The position numbers were made by a program, and so were the translations under genes. From the NCBI RefSeq assembly GCF_023838525.1, contig NZ_JAHUQD010000016.1, positions 1 through 56,197 on the forward strand: a DNA stretch of 56,197 bases, written 5' to 3'. Shown piece after piece: positions 16,442 to 25,686 of the stretch; position 1 is the first letter of the stretch; every line of letters starts with the position of its first letter. The notes under the pieces were generated by a model. It saw only the letters and a list, made by a program, of their open reading frames with translations, did no database searches and had not been told where the DNA came from. This DNA comes from Caldicoprobacter algeriensis. GTDB lineage: Bacteria; Bacillota; Clostridia; Caldicoprobacterales; Caldicoprobacteraceae.

Positions 16442-18373
16442 ATGGGCAAAAATATAGTACAGAAGATCATAGAGAGCCATCTTGTATCCGGCAGAATGAT
16501 ACCGGGAGAGGAGATCGCCATTTCTATTGATCAGACGTTGACGCAGGATTCGACTGGAACCATGGCATATCTTCAGTTTGAGGCTATGGGCGTACCCCGC
16601 GTTAGGACTAAAAAATCGGTGGCTTATATAGATCACAATACCCTTCAGACAGGTTTTGAAAACGCCGATGACCACAAGTACATTCAAACGGTAGCGGCCA
16701 AATATGGAATATACTTTTCGCGGCCGGGCAATGGAATCTGTCACCAGGTGCACCTGGAGCGATTCGGGAGACCGGGGTGGACGCTGCTGGGCTCTGACAG
16801 CCACACCCCTACAGCCGGTGGGATCGGTATGCTGGCCATCGGAGCCGGTGGGCTGGATGTGGCGGTGGCCATGGCCGGAGGACCTTATTACTTCACCATG
16901 CCCAAGGTATGCAGGGTCTGGCTTAAGGGGAAGCTTCAGCCGTGGGTAAGCGCCAAAGACATCATCCTCGAGCTTTTAAGGAGGCTCACCGTCAAAGGCG
17001 GCGTGGGCAAGATCATGGAATATGCCGGCGAGGGCGTTGCCACGTTGACGGTGCCCGAGAGGGCCACCATAGCCAATATGGGCGCAGAGCTGGGTGCCAC
17101 CACATCCATCTTCCCCAGCGATGAGGTGACAAGAGCTTTCATGAGGGCTCAAGGGCGTGAGTGCGAGTGGATTCCTCTGGAGGCTGACCCTGATGCCCAG
17201 TACGATGAGGAGATCGAGGTCGATTTGAGCAAGCTGGAGCCCTTGGTGGCGCAGCCGCACAGCCCTGACAACGTGGATACCGTAAGGAATGTGGGACCTA
17301 TCAAAGTTGATCAGGTGGCCATTGGAAGCTGTACCAATTCATCTTACCTTGATTTGATGCGGGTAGCAAAGATGCTGAAGGGCAAGACGGTACATCCCGA
17401 CGTCAGCCTGGTAATCTCCCCTGGTTCCAAGCAGGTTTATACCATGCTGGCACGCAACGGAGCTTTGGCAGATTTGATAGCGGCCGGTGCGCGCATTCTG
17501 GAGTGTGCCTGCGGGCCGTGTATCGGTATGGGCCAGGCGCCGGCTACCAATGCGGTGTCGGTGCGAACCTTCAACCGTAACTTCTATGGGCGCAGTGGAA
17601 CTCCAAGCGCAAAGGTCTATCTGACCAGCCCCGAAGTGGCGGCTGCTACTGCCTTGACCGGCGTGCTGACTGATCCGCGTACCTTAGGCGAGTATCCCGA
17701 GGTTGAAATGCCTGAGACCTTCGAGATAAACGACAACTGCATCATTCCGCCTGCACCGGAGGGGACGCATGTAGAGGTGGTACGTGGTCCCAACATCAAG
17801 CCTTTCCCTGTCAACAAGGAGCTTTCCGATACAGTAGAGGGGATAGTGCTGCTTAAAATGGAGGATAATATTACTACCGACCACATTATGCCATCCAATG
17901 CCAAGCTGCTTCCTTACCGGTCCAATATACCTTATCTTGCGGATTATTGCCTCACCCTGGTGGATAAGGATTTTCCGGAGCGTGCCAGGAAAGCAGGAGG
18001 CGGTTTCCTGGTGGCTGGGCACAATTACGGGCAGGGCTCCAGCAGGGAGCATGCAGCTTTGGTGCCGTTGTACCTGGGCATAAAAGGTGTAATAGCAAAG
18101 TCCTTTGCCAGGATTCACATGGCAAACCTTATAAATTCGGGAATATTGCCTTTGACATTTGTAAATGAAAAGGATTACGATGACATCGACCAGGATGACC
18201 GACTGGTTATTGAAAATGTCATCGAACAGATAAGGCAGGGTAATGTGATCATTGTCAAGAACTTCACAAAGAATAAGGAGATAAAGGTGGGGTTAAACCT
18301 GTCGCCCAGGTTGAAGGAGGTCATACTGGCGGGAGGTTTACTCAATTATACTCGAAAGAATTCTGGGCAATAA
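16442..18373 (+). CDS. acnA: Aconitate hydratase
   Basis: Interconverts citrate and isocitrate through cis-aconitate with a [4Fe-4S] cluster. The protein has 643 aa, the compact bacterial form rather than the 900-aa type. Cluster ligands are visible in GSCTNSS and in CACGPCIGMGQ; HQVHLERFGRPG and GSDSHTPTAGGIGMLAIGAGG are the substrate-site motifs, and the swivel domain carries GQGSSREHAAL. ATG 16442 follows AAAGGGGG; upstream codons to 16382 overlap the promoter. gntR follows after 23 bp. Homoaconitase/isopropylmalate isomerase relatives are less likely, because those are usually split or shorter. Confidence 0.92.
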   Translation: MGKNIVQKIIESHLVSGRMIPGEEIAISIDQTLTQDSTGTMAYLQFEAMGVPRVRTKKSVAYIDHNTLQTGFENADDHKYIQTVAAKYGIYFSRPGNGICHQVHLERFGRPGWTLLGSDSHTPTAGGIGMLAIGAGGLDVAVAMAGGPYYFTMPKVCRVWLKGKLQPWVSAKDIILELLRRLTVKGGVGKIMEYAGEGVATLTVPERATIANMGAELGATTSIFPSDEVTRAFMRAQGRECEWIPLEADPDAQYDEEIEVDLSKLEPLVAQPHSPDNVDTVRNVGPIKVDQVAIGSCTNSSYLDLMRVAKMLKGKTVHPDVSLVISPGSKQVYTMLARNGALADLIAAGARILECACGPCIGMGQAPATNAVSVRTFNRNFYGRSGTPSAKVYLTSPEVAAATALTGVLTDPRTLGEYPEVEMPETFEINDNCIIPPAPEGTHVEVVRGPNIKPFPVNKELSDTVEGIVLLKMEDNITTDHIMPSNAKLLPYRSNIPYLADYCLTLVDKDFPERARKAGGGFLVAGHNYGQGSSREHAALVPLYLGIKGVIAKSFARIHMANLINSGILPLTFVNEKDYDDIDQDDRLVIENVIEQIRQGNVIIVKNFTKNKEIKVGLNLSPRLKEVILAGGLLNYTRKNSGQ

Positions 18374-18396
18374 AAAAGCATAGAGAGTGAGGTATT

Positions 18397-19113
18397 ATGG
18401 AAGAATTTGAAGAAAGCAGGGTGGCAAAATCGAAGAGATTTGCCAAGATGCAATCGCTTGAGAGATATTCTTTGCATTCATATGTGTTCAATTATATTCG
18501 CGATGCCATACTGAATGGCCGCTACAAGCCCGGCGATGCGCTGGTTGAGACCAAGCTGGCCGACGAGCTGGGGGTGAGCAGGACTCCCATACGCGAGGCT
18601 ATCCGGCAGCTGGAGCTGGAAGGGCTGGTCATTTCCATCCCCAACAAGGGGGTGGTGGTAAACGGGGTTTCGCAGCAGGATATAGATGACATATATACCA
18701 TTCGTTCCATGCTTGAAGGATTGGCGGCTCGATGGGCAGCCCAGCGCATAGATGAGCAGGCTCTTAAAGAGCTGGAAGAGATCGTGGAGCTCATGGAGTA
18801 TTATACTAGGAAAAACGACTTTGACCAGCTCACCCAGCTGGATACGCGCTTTCACGGCGTGATATATGACGCCAGTGACAGCAAAGTATTGAAGCATATG
18901 CTGGACAACCTGCTCAGGTATGTGGAACGGGCACGGCGTGGTTCATTAAAGGTGCCCATGCGGGCTCATCAGTCGCTCAATGAGCATAGGAGCATTTTTG
19001 AAGCGATTATGAAAAGGGATGCAGCAGAGGCTGAAAGGCTTATGGCTGAACATATTTCCCGTGCCATTTTAAACCTCCACTCTCTCACGGAACAGGATGA
19101 AGAAAAGGATTGA
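18397..19113 (+). CDS. GntR-family regulator, FadR (FCD) subfamily
   Basis: A 238-aa repressor-type protein. The N-terminal winged helix (YIRDAILNGRYKPGDALVE, then LADELGVSRTPIREAIRQLE, then GLV) is followed by an all-helical FCD ligand domain in which metal-binding residues can be seen (LDTRFH, then EHRSIFEAI and AEHI). It sits 23 bp after the aconitase gene and ends in a terminator, so the two form an operon. A palindrome suited to this family overlaps the aconitase -10 box. The effector is probably an organic acid, by analogy with the subfamily. Confidence 0.88.
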   Translation: MEEFEESRVAKSKRFAKMQSLERYSLHSYVFNYIRDAILNGRYKPGDALVETKLADELGVSRTPIREAIRQLELEGLVISIPNKGVVVNGVSQQDIDDIYTIRSMLEGLAARWAAQRIDEQALKELEEIVELMEYYTRKNDFDQLTQLDTRFHGVIYDASDSKVLKHMLDNLLRYVERARRGSLKVPMRAHQSLNEHRSIFEAIMKRDAAEAERLMAEHISRAILNLHSLTEQDEEKD

Positions 19114-19116
19114 GGG

Positions 19117-19162
19117 AAAAGCATTTCCGGTTTTGAAATAAGCCGGAAATGCTTTATTTTTG
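19117..19162 (+). terminator. Intrinsic terminator of the aconitase-gntR operon
   Basis: AAAGCATTTCCGG and CCGGAAATGCTTT form a 13-bp perfect stem, followed by ATTTTTG. Confidence 0.85.
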
Positions 19163-19278
19163 TAGTTTTCTATTGAACTTGGCTGTATTATTTGTTACAC
19201 TGGTATTGATGGTAATGATTTCGAAATAATGGGATTGACATGCCTTAAACGGCGTTTAACCCTTCGGGAGGTGATTTT

Positions 19279-19920
19279 GTGATGGAAAGAGGCAGGCGCA
19301 CAGTTTCTGAGGCAGTCATACGGAGGTTGCCCAAATATTACAGGTATCTTATGGAACTTAAGAAAAATGGTGTACAAAGGGTATCGTCCAGCGAGTTGGG
19401 GCAGAAAATGGGGCTCACAGCATCTCAGATTAGGCAGGATTTCAACTGTTTTGGGGGGTTTGGGCAACAGGGGTACGGTTATAATGTGGCAGAGTTGTGT
19501 GAGGAGTTTAAGAAAATACTGGGATTGGACAGGCAGTACAACATGATAGTGGTAGGAGCCGGGAATTTAGGCCAGGCTCTAGCAAATTACAGCGGTTTTG
19601 AAAAAGAGGGCTTTTTTATAAGAGCCATGTTTGATGTCAATCCCCGTTTGATAGGTATGTCCATACGCGGTATCGAGATCTACGACGTGGATGATTTGAG
19701 AAGCTATGTGGCAGGCCATAATATAGATATAGGGGTGATCTGTACTCCAAAGGAGAAGGCACAGGAAGTGGCCGAACTTTTGGTAAGCTGCGGCATAAAA
19801 TACATTTGGAATTTTGCTCCGATTGACGTCGTTCTACCAGATGATGTCATAGTTGAAAACGTTCACTTAAGCGACAGCCTTTACATCCTGTGCTACAGAA
19901 TAAATGCAACAAAGTCGTAA
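19279..19920 (+). CDS. rex: Redox-sensing transcriptional repressor Rex
   Basis: A dimeric NADH/NAD+ sensor that represses fermentative and respiratory genes when NADH is low. The protein has 213 aa. The winged-helix part reads VIRRLPKYYRYLMEL...VSSSELGQKMGLTASQIRQDFNCFGGFGQQGYGY, a hallmark of Rex. The Rossmann part has VVGAGNLGQAL at about residue 92 and a C-terminal domain-swapped helix. GTG 19279 or the ATG immediately after it may start; GGGAGG lies upstream. It is transcribed with the PRC-barrel gene 45 bp downstream. Confidence 0.95.
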   Translation: MMERGRRTVSEAVIRRLPKYYRYLMELKKNGVQRVSSSELGQKMGLTASQIRQDFNCFGGFGQQGYGYNVAELCEEFKKILGLDRQYNMIVVGAGNLGQALANYSGFEKEGFFIRAMFDVNPRLIGMSIRGIEIYDVDDLRSYVAGHNIDIGVICTPKEKAQEVAELLVSCGIKYIWNFAPIDVVLPDDVIVENVHLSDSLYILCYRINATKS

Positions 19921-19965
19921 ATAGTATGCTAAAATGCCAATAGCGCTGTAATCGGGGTTGATAAT

Positions 19966-20706
19966 ATGAAGGCCATGCATGATGTTGAAGGGTTGCCGGT
20001 GATATGCGTAAGGGAAGGGATTGAGTGTGGCAGGGTTAGAGAACTGCTGATTAATTGCTGCGAGGGGAATATACAATACCTCATCATTGAAGATGAGGAA
20101 TGGTATTTGGGGGCCAAGCTATTGCCTTTCGATAAGGTGTTAGGGATAGGGCGCCATGCCGTTATCACAGAGAGCGAGGAAAATATATTGCCTTTTTCGC
20201 AGGTCAAGGAAGCCCATGATTTGATAAGGCAGGGCATGGGCCTCACCGGTGCCAGGGTCTATACCCAAAAGGGCGAATACATAGGAAATGTGAAAGAATA
20301 TTACTTTGATGAGAAAGATGGAAGGGTTGTAAAATGCGAGCTACACGCGGAAAACCAGAAGAGTTTTGAGCTGGATGCCTCCCAAATTGTTACCTATGGT
20401 AAAGGCATACTGGTTGTTAGCAATGGCGTTAGTGAAGCAGCTGCTGATGCAAGCAAGGGACTGCCTCAAGAAGTTTACAAGTCTGCGGAGAACGCTGATT
20501 ATGAGCAATCCAAGTATAAGGGCTCTTCTTTGTTCGAACAAAAGCAAAGGCGATTTCTTCTTGGGAAGAGGGTGACTAAAAGGATAATAAGCGAGAGTGG
20601 AGAATTGCTGGCTGTCGAGGGGGATATAGTGACCGATGAGCTTATCGATAAGGTAAAAGCGGGGGGAAAGCTTGTCGAGCTTACCATGAATATTGAGGCC
20701 GTATGA
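19966..20706 (+). CDS. PRC-barrel domain protein
   Basis: A 246-aa soluble protein. Two PRC-barrel-like units can be seen: residues of about 5-75 (GLPVICVREGIECGRVRELLI, then IQYLIIEDEEWYLGAKLLPF) and about 85-150 (GARVYTQKGEYIGNVKEYYF, then GRVVKCEL). The C-terminal third (from about 190) has a basic patch and a short KRIISESGELLAVEGD motif. Related Firmicutes proteins often have one PRC unit and are linked to sporulation or RNA metabolism, but no specific role can be given. It lies 45 bp after rex. Confidence 0.75.
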   Translation: MKAMHDVEGLPVICVREGIECGRVRELLINCCEGNIQYLIIEDEEWYLGAKLLPFDKVLGIGRHAVITESEENILPFSQVKEAHDLIRQGMGLTGARVYTQKGEYIGNVKEYYFDEKDGRVVKCELHAENQKSFELDASQIVTYGKGILVVSNGVSEAAADASKGLPQEVYKSAENADYEQSKYKGSSLFEQKQRRFLLGKRVTKRIISESGELLAVEGDIVTDELIDKVKAGGKLVELTMNIEAV

Positions 20707-20726
20707 AAGGGCGCATATAAACAATG

Positions 20727-20803
20727 AAGCTTGACAGGCCTGGAGTAAAACTGTTACGAAAGTTTTAAAAAACTTTACAGTTTTGCTTCAGACTGTTAAG
20801 CTT
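20727..20803 (+). terminator. Very long imperfect hairpin, probable terminator
   Basis: A 77-bp imperfect palindrome with arms of about 35 nt: AAGCTTGACAG with CTGTTAAGCTT, CTGGAG with CTTCAG, AAAACTGT with ACAGTTTT, and AAAGTTT with AAACTTT. It is followed by TTATTATTTTAT. Position after the PRC-barrel gene suggests termination, but it is much longer than a normal terminator and resembles a small folded repeat element. Confidence 0.55.
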
Positions 20804-20944
20804 TTATTATTTTATCGCATAATATATTTACTTCTGCTTGAGGTTATTCTACTATATAAATTGATTGTGTGAAAAACAAAGTGGTAAATGGTATAAATAT
20901 AAAAATAAATGGGTAGGCCCCTGTAATGAGCGGAGGTAAGATGG

Positions 20945-22504
20945 ATGCAATCCACAACTCAGTCTAAGCGAGAAGCGGTGCGGAGAAAGGCTGTACAGCG
21001 GAAGAAAAAAGATGCAATGTACAAAGCGATATTGATGATGATTTTCACCGTCATTTTTTTGGTGGTTTTGGGAGCGGGTGCTTATGCCTATCACATTTTA
21101 AACAGCGACGAATTTTATCCTGGAGTGACGGTTGACGGCCTATCATTGCAAGGGTTGACGTTTGAGGAAGGGCTGAAAGCCATCCGTGACCTTCGTCAAC
21201 CTGAACTGGATGAGATGAAGTTAATACTGCGGCATGGAGAGCACCAATGGGAATACAGCTACCGGGATATCGGTGCCAGTTTCAACATAGAGGATGTTGT
21301 GGAAGAAGCCTATCAGGTGGGACGGCGGGGCAACATCTTTGAGCGGCTTATGGAGATATATGAAGCTGGTAAAAAAGGGCGACATTTTACCACTGCTTTG
21401 ACCTATGACGTCTCTCTTCTCAAGGACGAGCTGGAGGCAATCGCTCAGCAAATAAACGTCCAGCCCGTAGATGCCCAGATCGAGTTTCATCCCGATAGCA
21501 AACAAAAGTTTACATTCACGAAAGAGGTCATAGGAAAAGGGATGCTGATTGAACAGGTTATGGCCGATATAAATGCTAAGGTGGATGCGAGGGACTTTAC
21601 TCCTTATGAGATCCCAGTTCAAACGCTTTACCCTAAATATACTCTGGAGGAGGTCAAAACCTGGACCAGCAGGATTGCCGTTTATTCCACCAAGTTAAGT
21701 GGTACCCCTGAGAGAATTCATAATATAACCCTTTCTTCCAAGAGCTTTGATGGGCTTCGCCTCGATCCAGGGGAAGTGTTCTCATTTAACGAGGCAACAG
21801 GCCCCAGGGACAAGGCGCACGGGTATCTGGATGCCCCGGTCATCAAAGAAGGTAAAAAGCTGGTAGACGAGCCAGGAGGAGGCAATTGCCAGACCTCCAC
21901 TACTTTATACGGCGCTGCTGTACGCGCTGACCTGGAGATAGTGGAACGGTGGCATCATTCATGGCCTTCTGCTTATACGGAAGTAGGTCAAGATGCTACA
22001 GTGAACTATCCTACTCTTGACCTAAAGATCAGAAACAACAAGGACACGCCGGTATTTTTCAACAGGTATATCAGCGGCGGAAGGCTTTACGTTGAAGTAT
22101 ATGGCAAGGCGCCCTCCGATTACGATAAGATAGAGGTGGTGTCGGTAATATTGCAGCGGACCGAAAAGCCACCCGAAAAAGTGGTGCAGGACAATACCTT
22201 GAAGCCCGGCGAAGAGATTATAGAATACGAGTCCAGGCCGGGCATCAAGGTTCAGACCTATCGCGTGTATTACAAGGACGGAAAGGAAATCAAGAGGGTC
22301 AAAGAGGCATACAGCAATTATCCTAGGATTGTGGGCAAGAAAAGGGTAGGACCTCCAAAACCTCCTGAAGAGGCGGTTCCAGAGGCTCAAACTCCTTTGG
22401 GGACGCAAAAACCGGATGGGCAGCCTGCCAACGATGTGGGCAATGGCAGTGCGCCGTCAACTGAAAACAGCACCGATTCGCCGTCGGACGAAATGTCAGA
22501 GTGA
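20945..22504 (+). CDS. VanW-family protein with G5 domain, membrane-anchored
   Basis: A 519-aa cell-envelope protein. A basic N terminus precedes one membrane segment (about residues 27-50). Next comes a peptidoglycan-binding-like YoaR region (about 55-220). The VanW domain (about 235-375) has the motifs LDPGEVFSFNEATGPR, DEPGGGNCQTSTTLYGAA and WPSAYTEVGQDATV. A G5-like unit follows (about 390-460; LKPGEEIIEYESRPG), then a Pro-rich disordered tail. ATG 20945 has GGAGG at 8 nt. VanW was named for its place in a vancomycin-resistance cluster but its activity is not established; this copy lies among housekeeping genes and is probably a wall-associated protein. Confidence 0.88.
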   Translation: MQSTTQSKREAVRRKAVQRKKKDAMYKAILMMIFTVIFLVVLGAGAYAYHILNSDEFYPGVTVDGLSLQGLTFEEGLKAIRDLRQPELDEMKLILRHGEHQWEYSYRDIGASFNIEDVVEEAYQVGRRGNIFERLMEIYEAGKKGRHFTTALTYDVSLLKDELEAIAQQINVQPVDAQIEFHPDSKQKFTFTKEVIGKGMLIEQVMADINAKVDARDFTPYEIPVQTLYPKYTLEEVKTWTSRIAVYSTKLSGTPERIHNITLSSKSFDGLRLDPGEVFSFNEATGPRDKAHGYLDAPVIKEGKKLVDEPGGGNCQTSTTLYGAAVRADLEIVERWHHSWPSAYTEVGQDATVNYPTLDLKIRNNKDTPVFFNRYISGGRLYVEVYGKAPSDYDKIEVVSVILQRTEKPPEKVVQDNTLKPGEEIIEYESRPGIKVQTYRVYYKDGKEIKRVKEAYSNYPRIVGKKRVGPPKPPEEAVPEAQTPLGTQKPDGQPANDVGNGSAPSTENSTDSPSDEMSE

Positions 22505-22553
22505 GAACAAGGCCAGGAAAACTAAACATTTGCATCTTGAATTGGTACTCACG

Positions 22554-22583
22554 CTTCCGGGTTCAACCGGAAGTTTTTTGTTT
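22554..22583 (+). terminator. Intrinsic terminator after the VanW gene
   Basis: CTTCCGG-GTTCAA-CCGGAAG followed by TTTTTTGTTT. Confidence 0.85.
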
Positions 22584-22687
22584 GAAACATTGTCCTTCAT
22601 TTTTTGGCCTTAAATCGTTATAATAAAAGGGTGACTGGCCGGCAAAATTTTTGTGATAAAATGCGAAGTAATAAGCGGGGGGAGAGT

Positions 22688-23770
22688 ATGATGCTGTATC
22701 CTTTGCTGTTTGATCCCATATTAAAGGAGAAGATATGGGGTGGTAGTACCCTTCAAGAGAAATATGGTAGGAAGCTTCCATCCGACAAGATAGGGGAAAG
22801 CTGGGATGTGGCCTGCCATCCGAACGGTACCAGCGTGGTGGCCAACGGCCCTCTCAAGGGAATGACCTTGAGGCAGCTCATTGATTCCTATGGAAGCCAG
22901 CTGTTAGGACAAGAGGTGCAAAAGAGGTTTGGGAATGAGTTCCCTTTGCTCATAAAGCTTCTTGATGCTACAGAGTTCCTCTCTGTGCAGGTGCATCCTG
23001 ACGATGAGTATGCGGCATTGCACGAGGGAGGTCAACCGGGTAAAACAGAGATGTGGTATATCATCCATGCGCAGCCTGGTGCCAGCCTGATTTACGGCCT
23101 TGTGCCGGGAACCACCAGGCGAGAATTTGAGGAGGCAGTAAGGGCTGGACAGTTGGAGAAGTATTTAAGAAGCGTTGAAGTGCAGGCCGGAGACGTGCTG
23201 TATATACCGGCAGGGGTAGTGCACGCCATAGGGCCGGGAATTCTTATATGCGAGATTCAGCAGAATTCCGATACCACATACAGGGTGTATGACTGGAACC
23301 GACTCGGAGATGATGGTAAGCCCAGAACGCTCCATGTGGACAAAGCACTGGACGTGATAGATTTCAGTGGAAGGCTTGCAAAGGACAAGCTGCCCGGGCT
23401 GTCCGTTGAAGAAGAAGGCGGCAGGCGTACATACTATGTGGCCTGCAGCTATTTCGCCGCTCAAAAGCTGGAGTGCCATGGCTGTATGAAGGAGACGGCC
23501 GATGGGTCTAAATTCTTTACGTTAACGGCGGTGGAGGGGCAGGGCGAGATAGTGTACAGCCAGGGAAGCCAGCCTTTCAAAGCCGGGGATTCGGTACTTA
23601 TACCTGCCTGTCTAGGAGATTATATGATTAAAGGGGAGTGTACCATAATAAAAGCGTATGTCCCCAGCAGGGAGAGGGACATAATTGAGCCGCTTAAAGC
23701 CAAAGGTTTTACCAAAGACCAGCTTAAAGCCATCGCAGGCTTATTTGAAGGAGATGATGCGAAAAAGTGA
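22688..23770 (+). CDS. manA: Mannose-6-phosphate isomerase, class I
   Basis: Zinc enzyme interconverting mannose 6-phosphate and fructose 6-phosphate. The protein has 360 aa and a double-cupin fold. Metal-site motifs are QVHPDDEYA, GKTEMWYI and IPAGVVHAIGPGILICEIQQ, followed by TYRVYDWNR near the active site. The start at 22688 (ATG ATG) is preceded by GGGGGGAGAG; the frame extends upstream to 22604 but without a ribosome binding site. It overlaps the rRNA methyltransferase gene by 4 bp, so the two are cotranscribed. Confidence 0.93.
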   Translation: MMLYPLLFDPILKEKIWGGSTLQEKYGRKLPSDKIGESWDVACHPNGTSVVANGPLKGMTLRQLIDSYGSQLLGQEVQKRFGNEFPLLIKLLDATEFLSVQVHPDDEYAALHEGGQPGKTEMWYIIHAQPGASLIYGLVPGTTRREFEEAVRAGQLEKYLRSVEVQAGDVLYIPAGVVHAIGPGILICEIQQNSDTTYRVYDWNRLGDDGKPRTLHVDKALDVIDFSGRLAKDKLPGLSVEEEGGRRTYYVACSYFAAQKLECHGCMKETADGSKFFTLTAVEGQGEIVYSQGSQPFKAGDSVLIPACLGDYMIKGECTIIKAYVPSRERDIIEPLKAKGFTKDQLKAIAGLFEGDDAKK

Positions 23771-25140
23771 GCAATTTGCCTGAGGCTTTTGTAGATAAAA
23801 TGAAGGGCCTGCTGGGCCCGGAATATCCAAGGTTTATGGGCTGTTTTAAAAATCCGCCTTACCAGGGCTTAAGGGTAAATACCTTAAAGATCACCATAGA
23901 GGATTTTTTGTCCCTTGCTCCTTTTGAGCTGCAGCCCGTTCCATGGGCGGAAGGCGGCTTTTACTACGGTGATGAAGATCGCCCGGGAAAGCACCCTTAC
24001 TACTATGCCGGGCTGTATTACATTCAGGAGCCCAGTGCCATGGCGCCGGCTGAGCTTTTAGGGGTAAGGCCGGGACACAAAGTGCTCGATTTGTGCGCCG
24101 CACCTGGTGGGAAATCATTCCAGATAGCTGCACGGCTAAAGGGTGAGGGTTTCTTGCTGTCTAACGAAATCGACGCCTCACGCGTTATAGTGCTGGGTGA
24201 AAATTTGGAGAGGCTGGGCGTCAGGAATGCCGCCATTACCCAGGAGACGCCGGGTAGGCTGGCGGCGGTGTTCAAGAACTACTTTGACCGCATACTGGTG
24301 GATGCCCCATGTTCAGGTGAGGGCATGTTTCGAAAGAGGCCGGATATGTGCTCGGTGTGGTCTTATACCCTCCCCGATAGAATCAGCGTGAGACAAAAGA
24401 GCATATTAAAGCATGCAGCCGAAATGCTGGCCCCGGGTGGGAGAATGGTGTATTCAACCTGCACCTTTTCTCCAGAAGAAAACGAGGGAGTGGTGGACTG
24501 GTTTTTAAAGGAGCACCCTGATTTTTCGCTGGTGGAGGATGTTTACTTCAAGTGGTTTGACAGGGGAGTACCCGAATGGGTAAACGGAAGTCCGGAACTT
24601 GTGAAGACTTACCGGCTTTGGCCGCATAAGATAAAGGGCGAAGGGCATTTTATGGCGTTATTTGAAAAGAGGGCAGATGGCGGTGCAAGCAGCTTACCCC
24701 TTTTCTATAAACGCAGAGGAATAAGCAAGCCGCCGGTTGAGTATGAGTGTTTTATGAAGGAGTATATGAGGGAGTTCATAGAAGATCATCTTTATGTGCA
24801 TAAGGATCAGCTGTACTGGATACCGCCTTCCCTTCCGGATTTAAGCGGGCTTAAGGTATTGCGGCCGGGTTTAAGGCTGGGGACCATCAAGAAGGGAAGG
24901 TTTATACCAGGACATGCGCTGGCCATGTCCTCCAGGAAGGAATCTGTAGCACAAACCATTGACTTTTCAAGCGATTCAAGAGAGGTAATGCAGTATCTGG
25001 AGGGGTTTACCCTTATAGGGTTTGATGGAAAGGGATGGGTGCTGGTAACCGTGGATGGCTATTCCTTGGGGTGGGGTAAGCTGTCGGATGGTATGCTGAA
25101 GAATTATTATCCCAAGGGGCTGCGACGCGTATTGACGTAA
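23767..25140 (+). CDS. rsmF: 16S rRNA m5C methyltransferase, RsmF/NOL1-NOP2-Sun family
   Basis: SAM-dependent RNA cytosine-C5 methyltransferase of 457 aa. The Rossmann domain has LCAAPGGKSFQIAARL at about residue 112. The two catalytic cysteines are visible in DAPCSGEGMF and YSTCTFSPEENE. The C-terminal 170 residues look like the RsmF-specific RNA-binding (PUA-like) extension. Translation starts with GTG overlapping the manA stop (GTGA). RsmF- and RsmB-type enzymes share the core; the length and C-terminal extension favour RsmF or the related YebU type. Confidence 0.87.
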   Translation: MSNLPEAFVDKMKGLLGPEYPRFMGCFKNPPYQGLRVNTLKITIEDFLSLAPFELQPVPWAEGGFYYGDEDRPGKHPYYYAGLYYIQEPSAMAPAELLGVRPGHKVLDLCAAPGGKSFQIAARLKGEGFLLSNEIDASRVIVLGENLERLGVRNAAITQETPGRLAAVFKNYFDRILVDAPCSGEGMFRKRPDMCSVWSYTLPDRISVRQKSILKHAAEMLAPGGRMVYSTCTFSPEENEGVVDWFLKEHPDFSLVEDVYFKWFDRGVPEWVNGSPELVKTYRLWPHKIKGEGHFMALFEKRADGGASSLPLFYKRRGISKPPVEYECFMKEYMREFIEDHLYVHKDQLYWIPPSLPDLSGLKVLRPGLRLGTIKKGRFIPGHALAMSSRKESVAQTIDFSSDSREVMQYLEGFTLIGFDGKGWVLVTVDGYSLGWGKLSDGMLKNYYPKGLRRVLT

Positions 25141-25203
25141 AGGATAAACAGGTGATACAATTATTTAAATATACCTTCATAAAAAGAAGGAGAGGGTTGG
25201 CTT

Positions 25204-25686
25204 ATGGTCAATGAGATTCTTGAAATATTAAATGAGGATAGCAGGAGGACCCCTGAAGAGATAGCCGTGATGCTGGGCACCGATGTGGAGACCGTAAAGC
25301 AAAAAATAGAGGAGCTTGAGAAAAACAAGGTTATAGTTAAATACAATACTATAGTCAACTGGGATAAAACCGATAGGGAATACGTGACAGCCCTTATAGA
25401 GGTAAAGGTGACCCCTCAGAGGGATCAGGGATTTGATGCTATCGCGGAGCGGATTTACAAGTTCCCCGAGGTTAAGTCGGTGTACCTTATGTCTGGGGAC
25501 TATGACCTGGCCGTAATGATTGAAGGGCGAACCATGAAGGAGGTGGCCTTTTTCGTAGCCGAAAAGCTGTCGGTGCTGGATTCAGTGCTTAGCACGGCCA
25601 CGCATTTTGTCTTGAAGAAGTACAAAGTAGATGGAGTTATATTGGAAGATGAAGAAAAAGATTACAGGCAGGTGATCGTACCATGA
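25204..25686 (+). CDS. Lrp/AsnC-family transcriptional regulator
   Basis: A 160-aa regulator. A short N-terminal helix-turn-helix (LNEDSRRTPEEIAVMLGTDVETVKQKI) precedes the RAM (AsnC-ligand) domain (YVTALIEVKVTPQRDQGFD, then VKSVYLMSGDYDLAVMIEG). It overlaps the aminotransferase gene by 4 bp, so they are translationally coupled and it probably regulates that gene in response to an amino acid. ATG 25204 follows AAGGAGAGGG. Confidence 0.9.
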   Translation: MVNEILEILNEDSRRTPEEIAVMLGTDVETVKQKIEELEKNKVIVKYNTIVNWDKTDREYVTALIEVKVTPQRDQGFDAIAERIYKFPEVKSVYLMSGDYDLAVMIEGRTMKEVAFFVAEKLSVLDSVLSTATHFVLKKYKVDGVILEDEEKDYRQVIVP

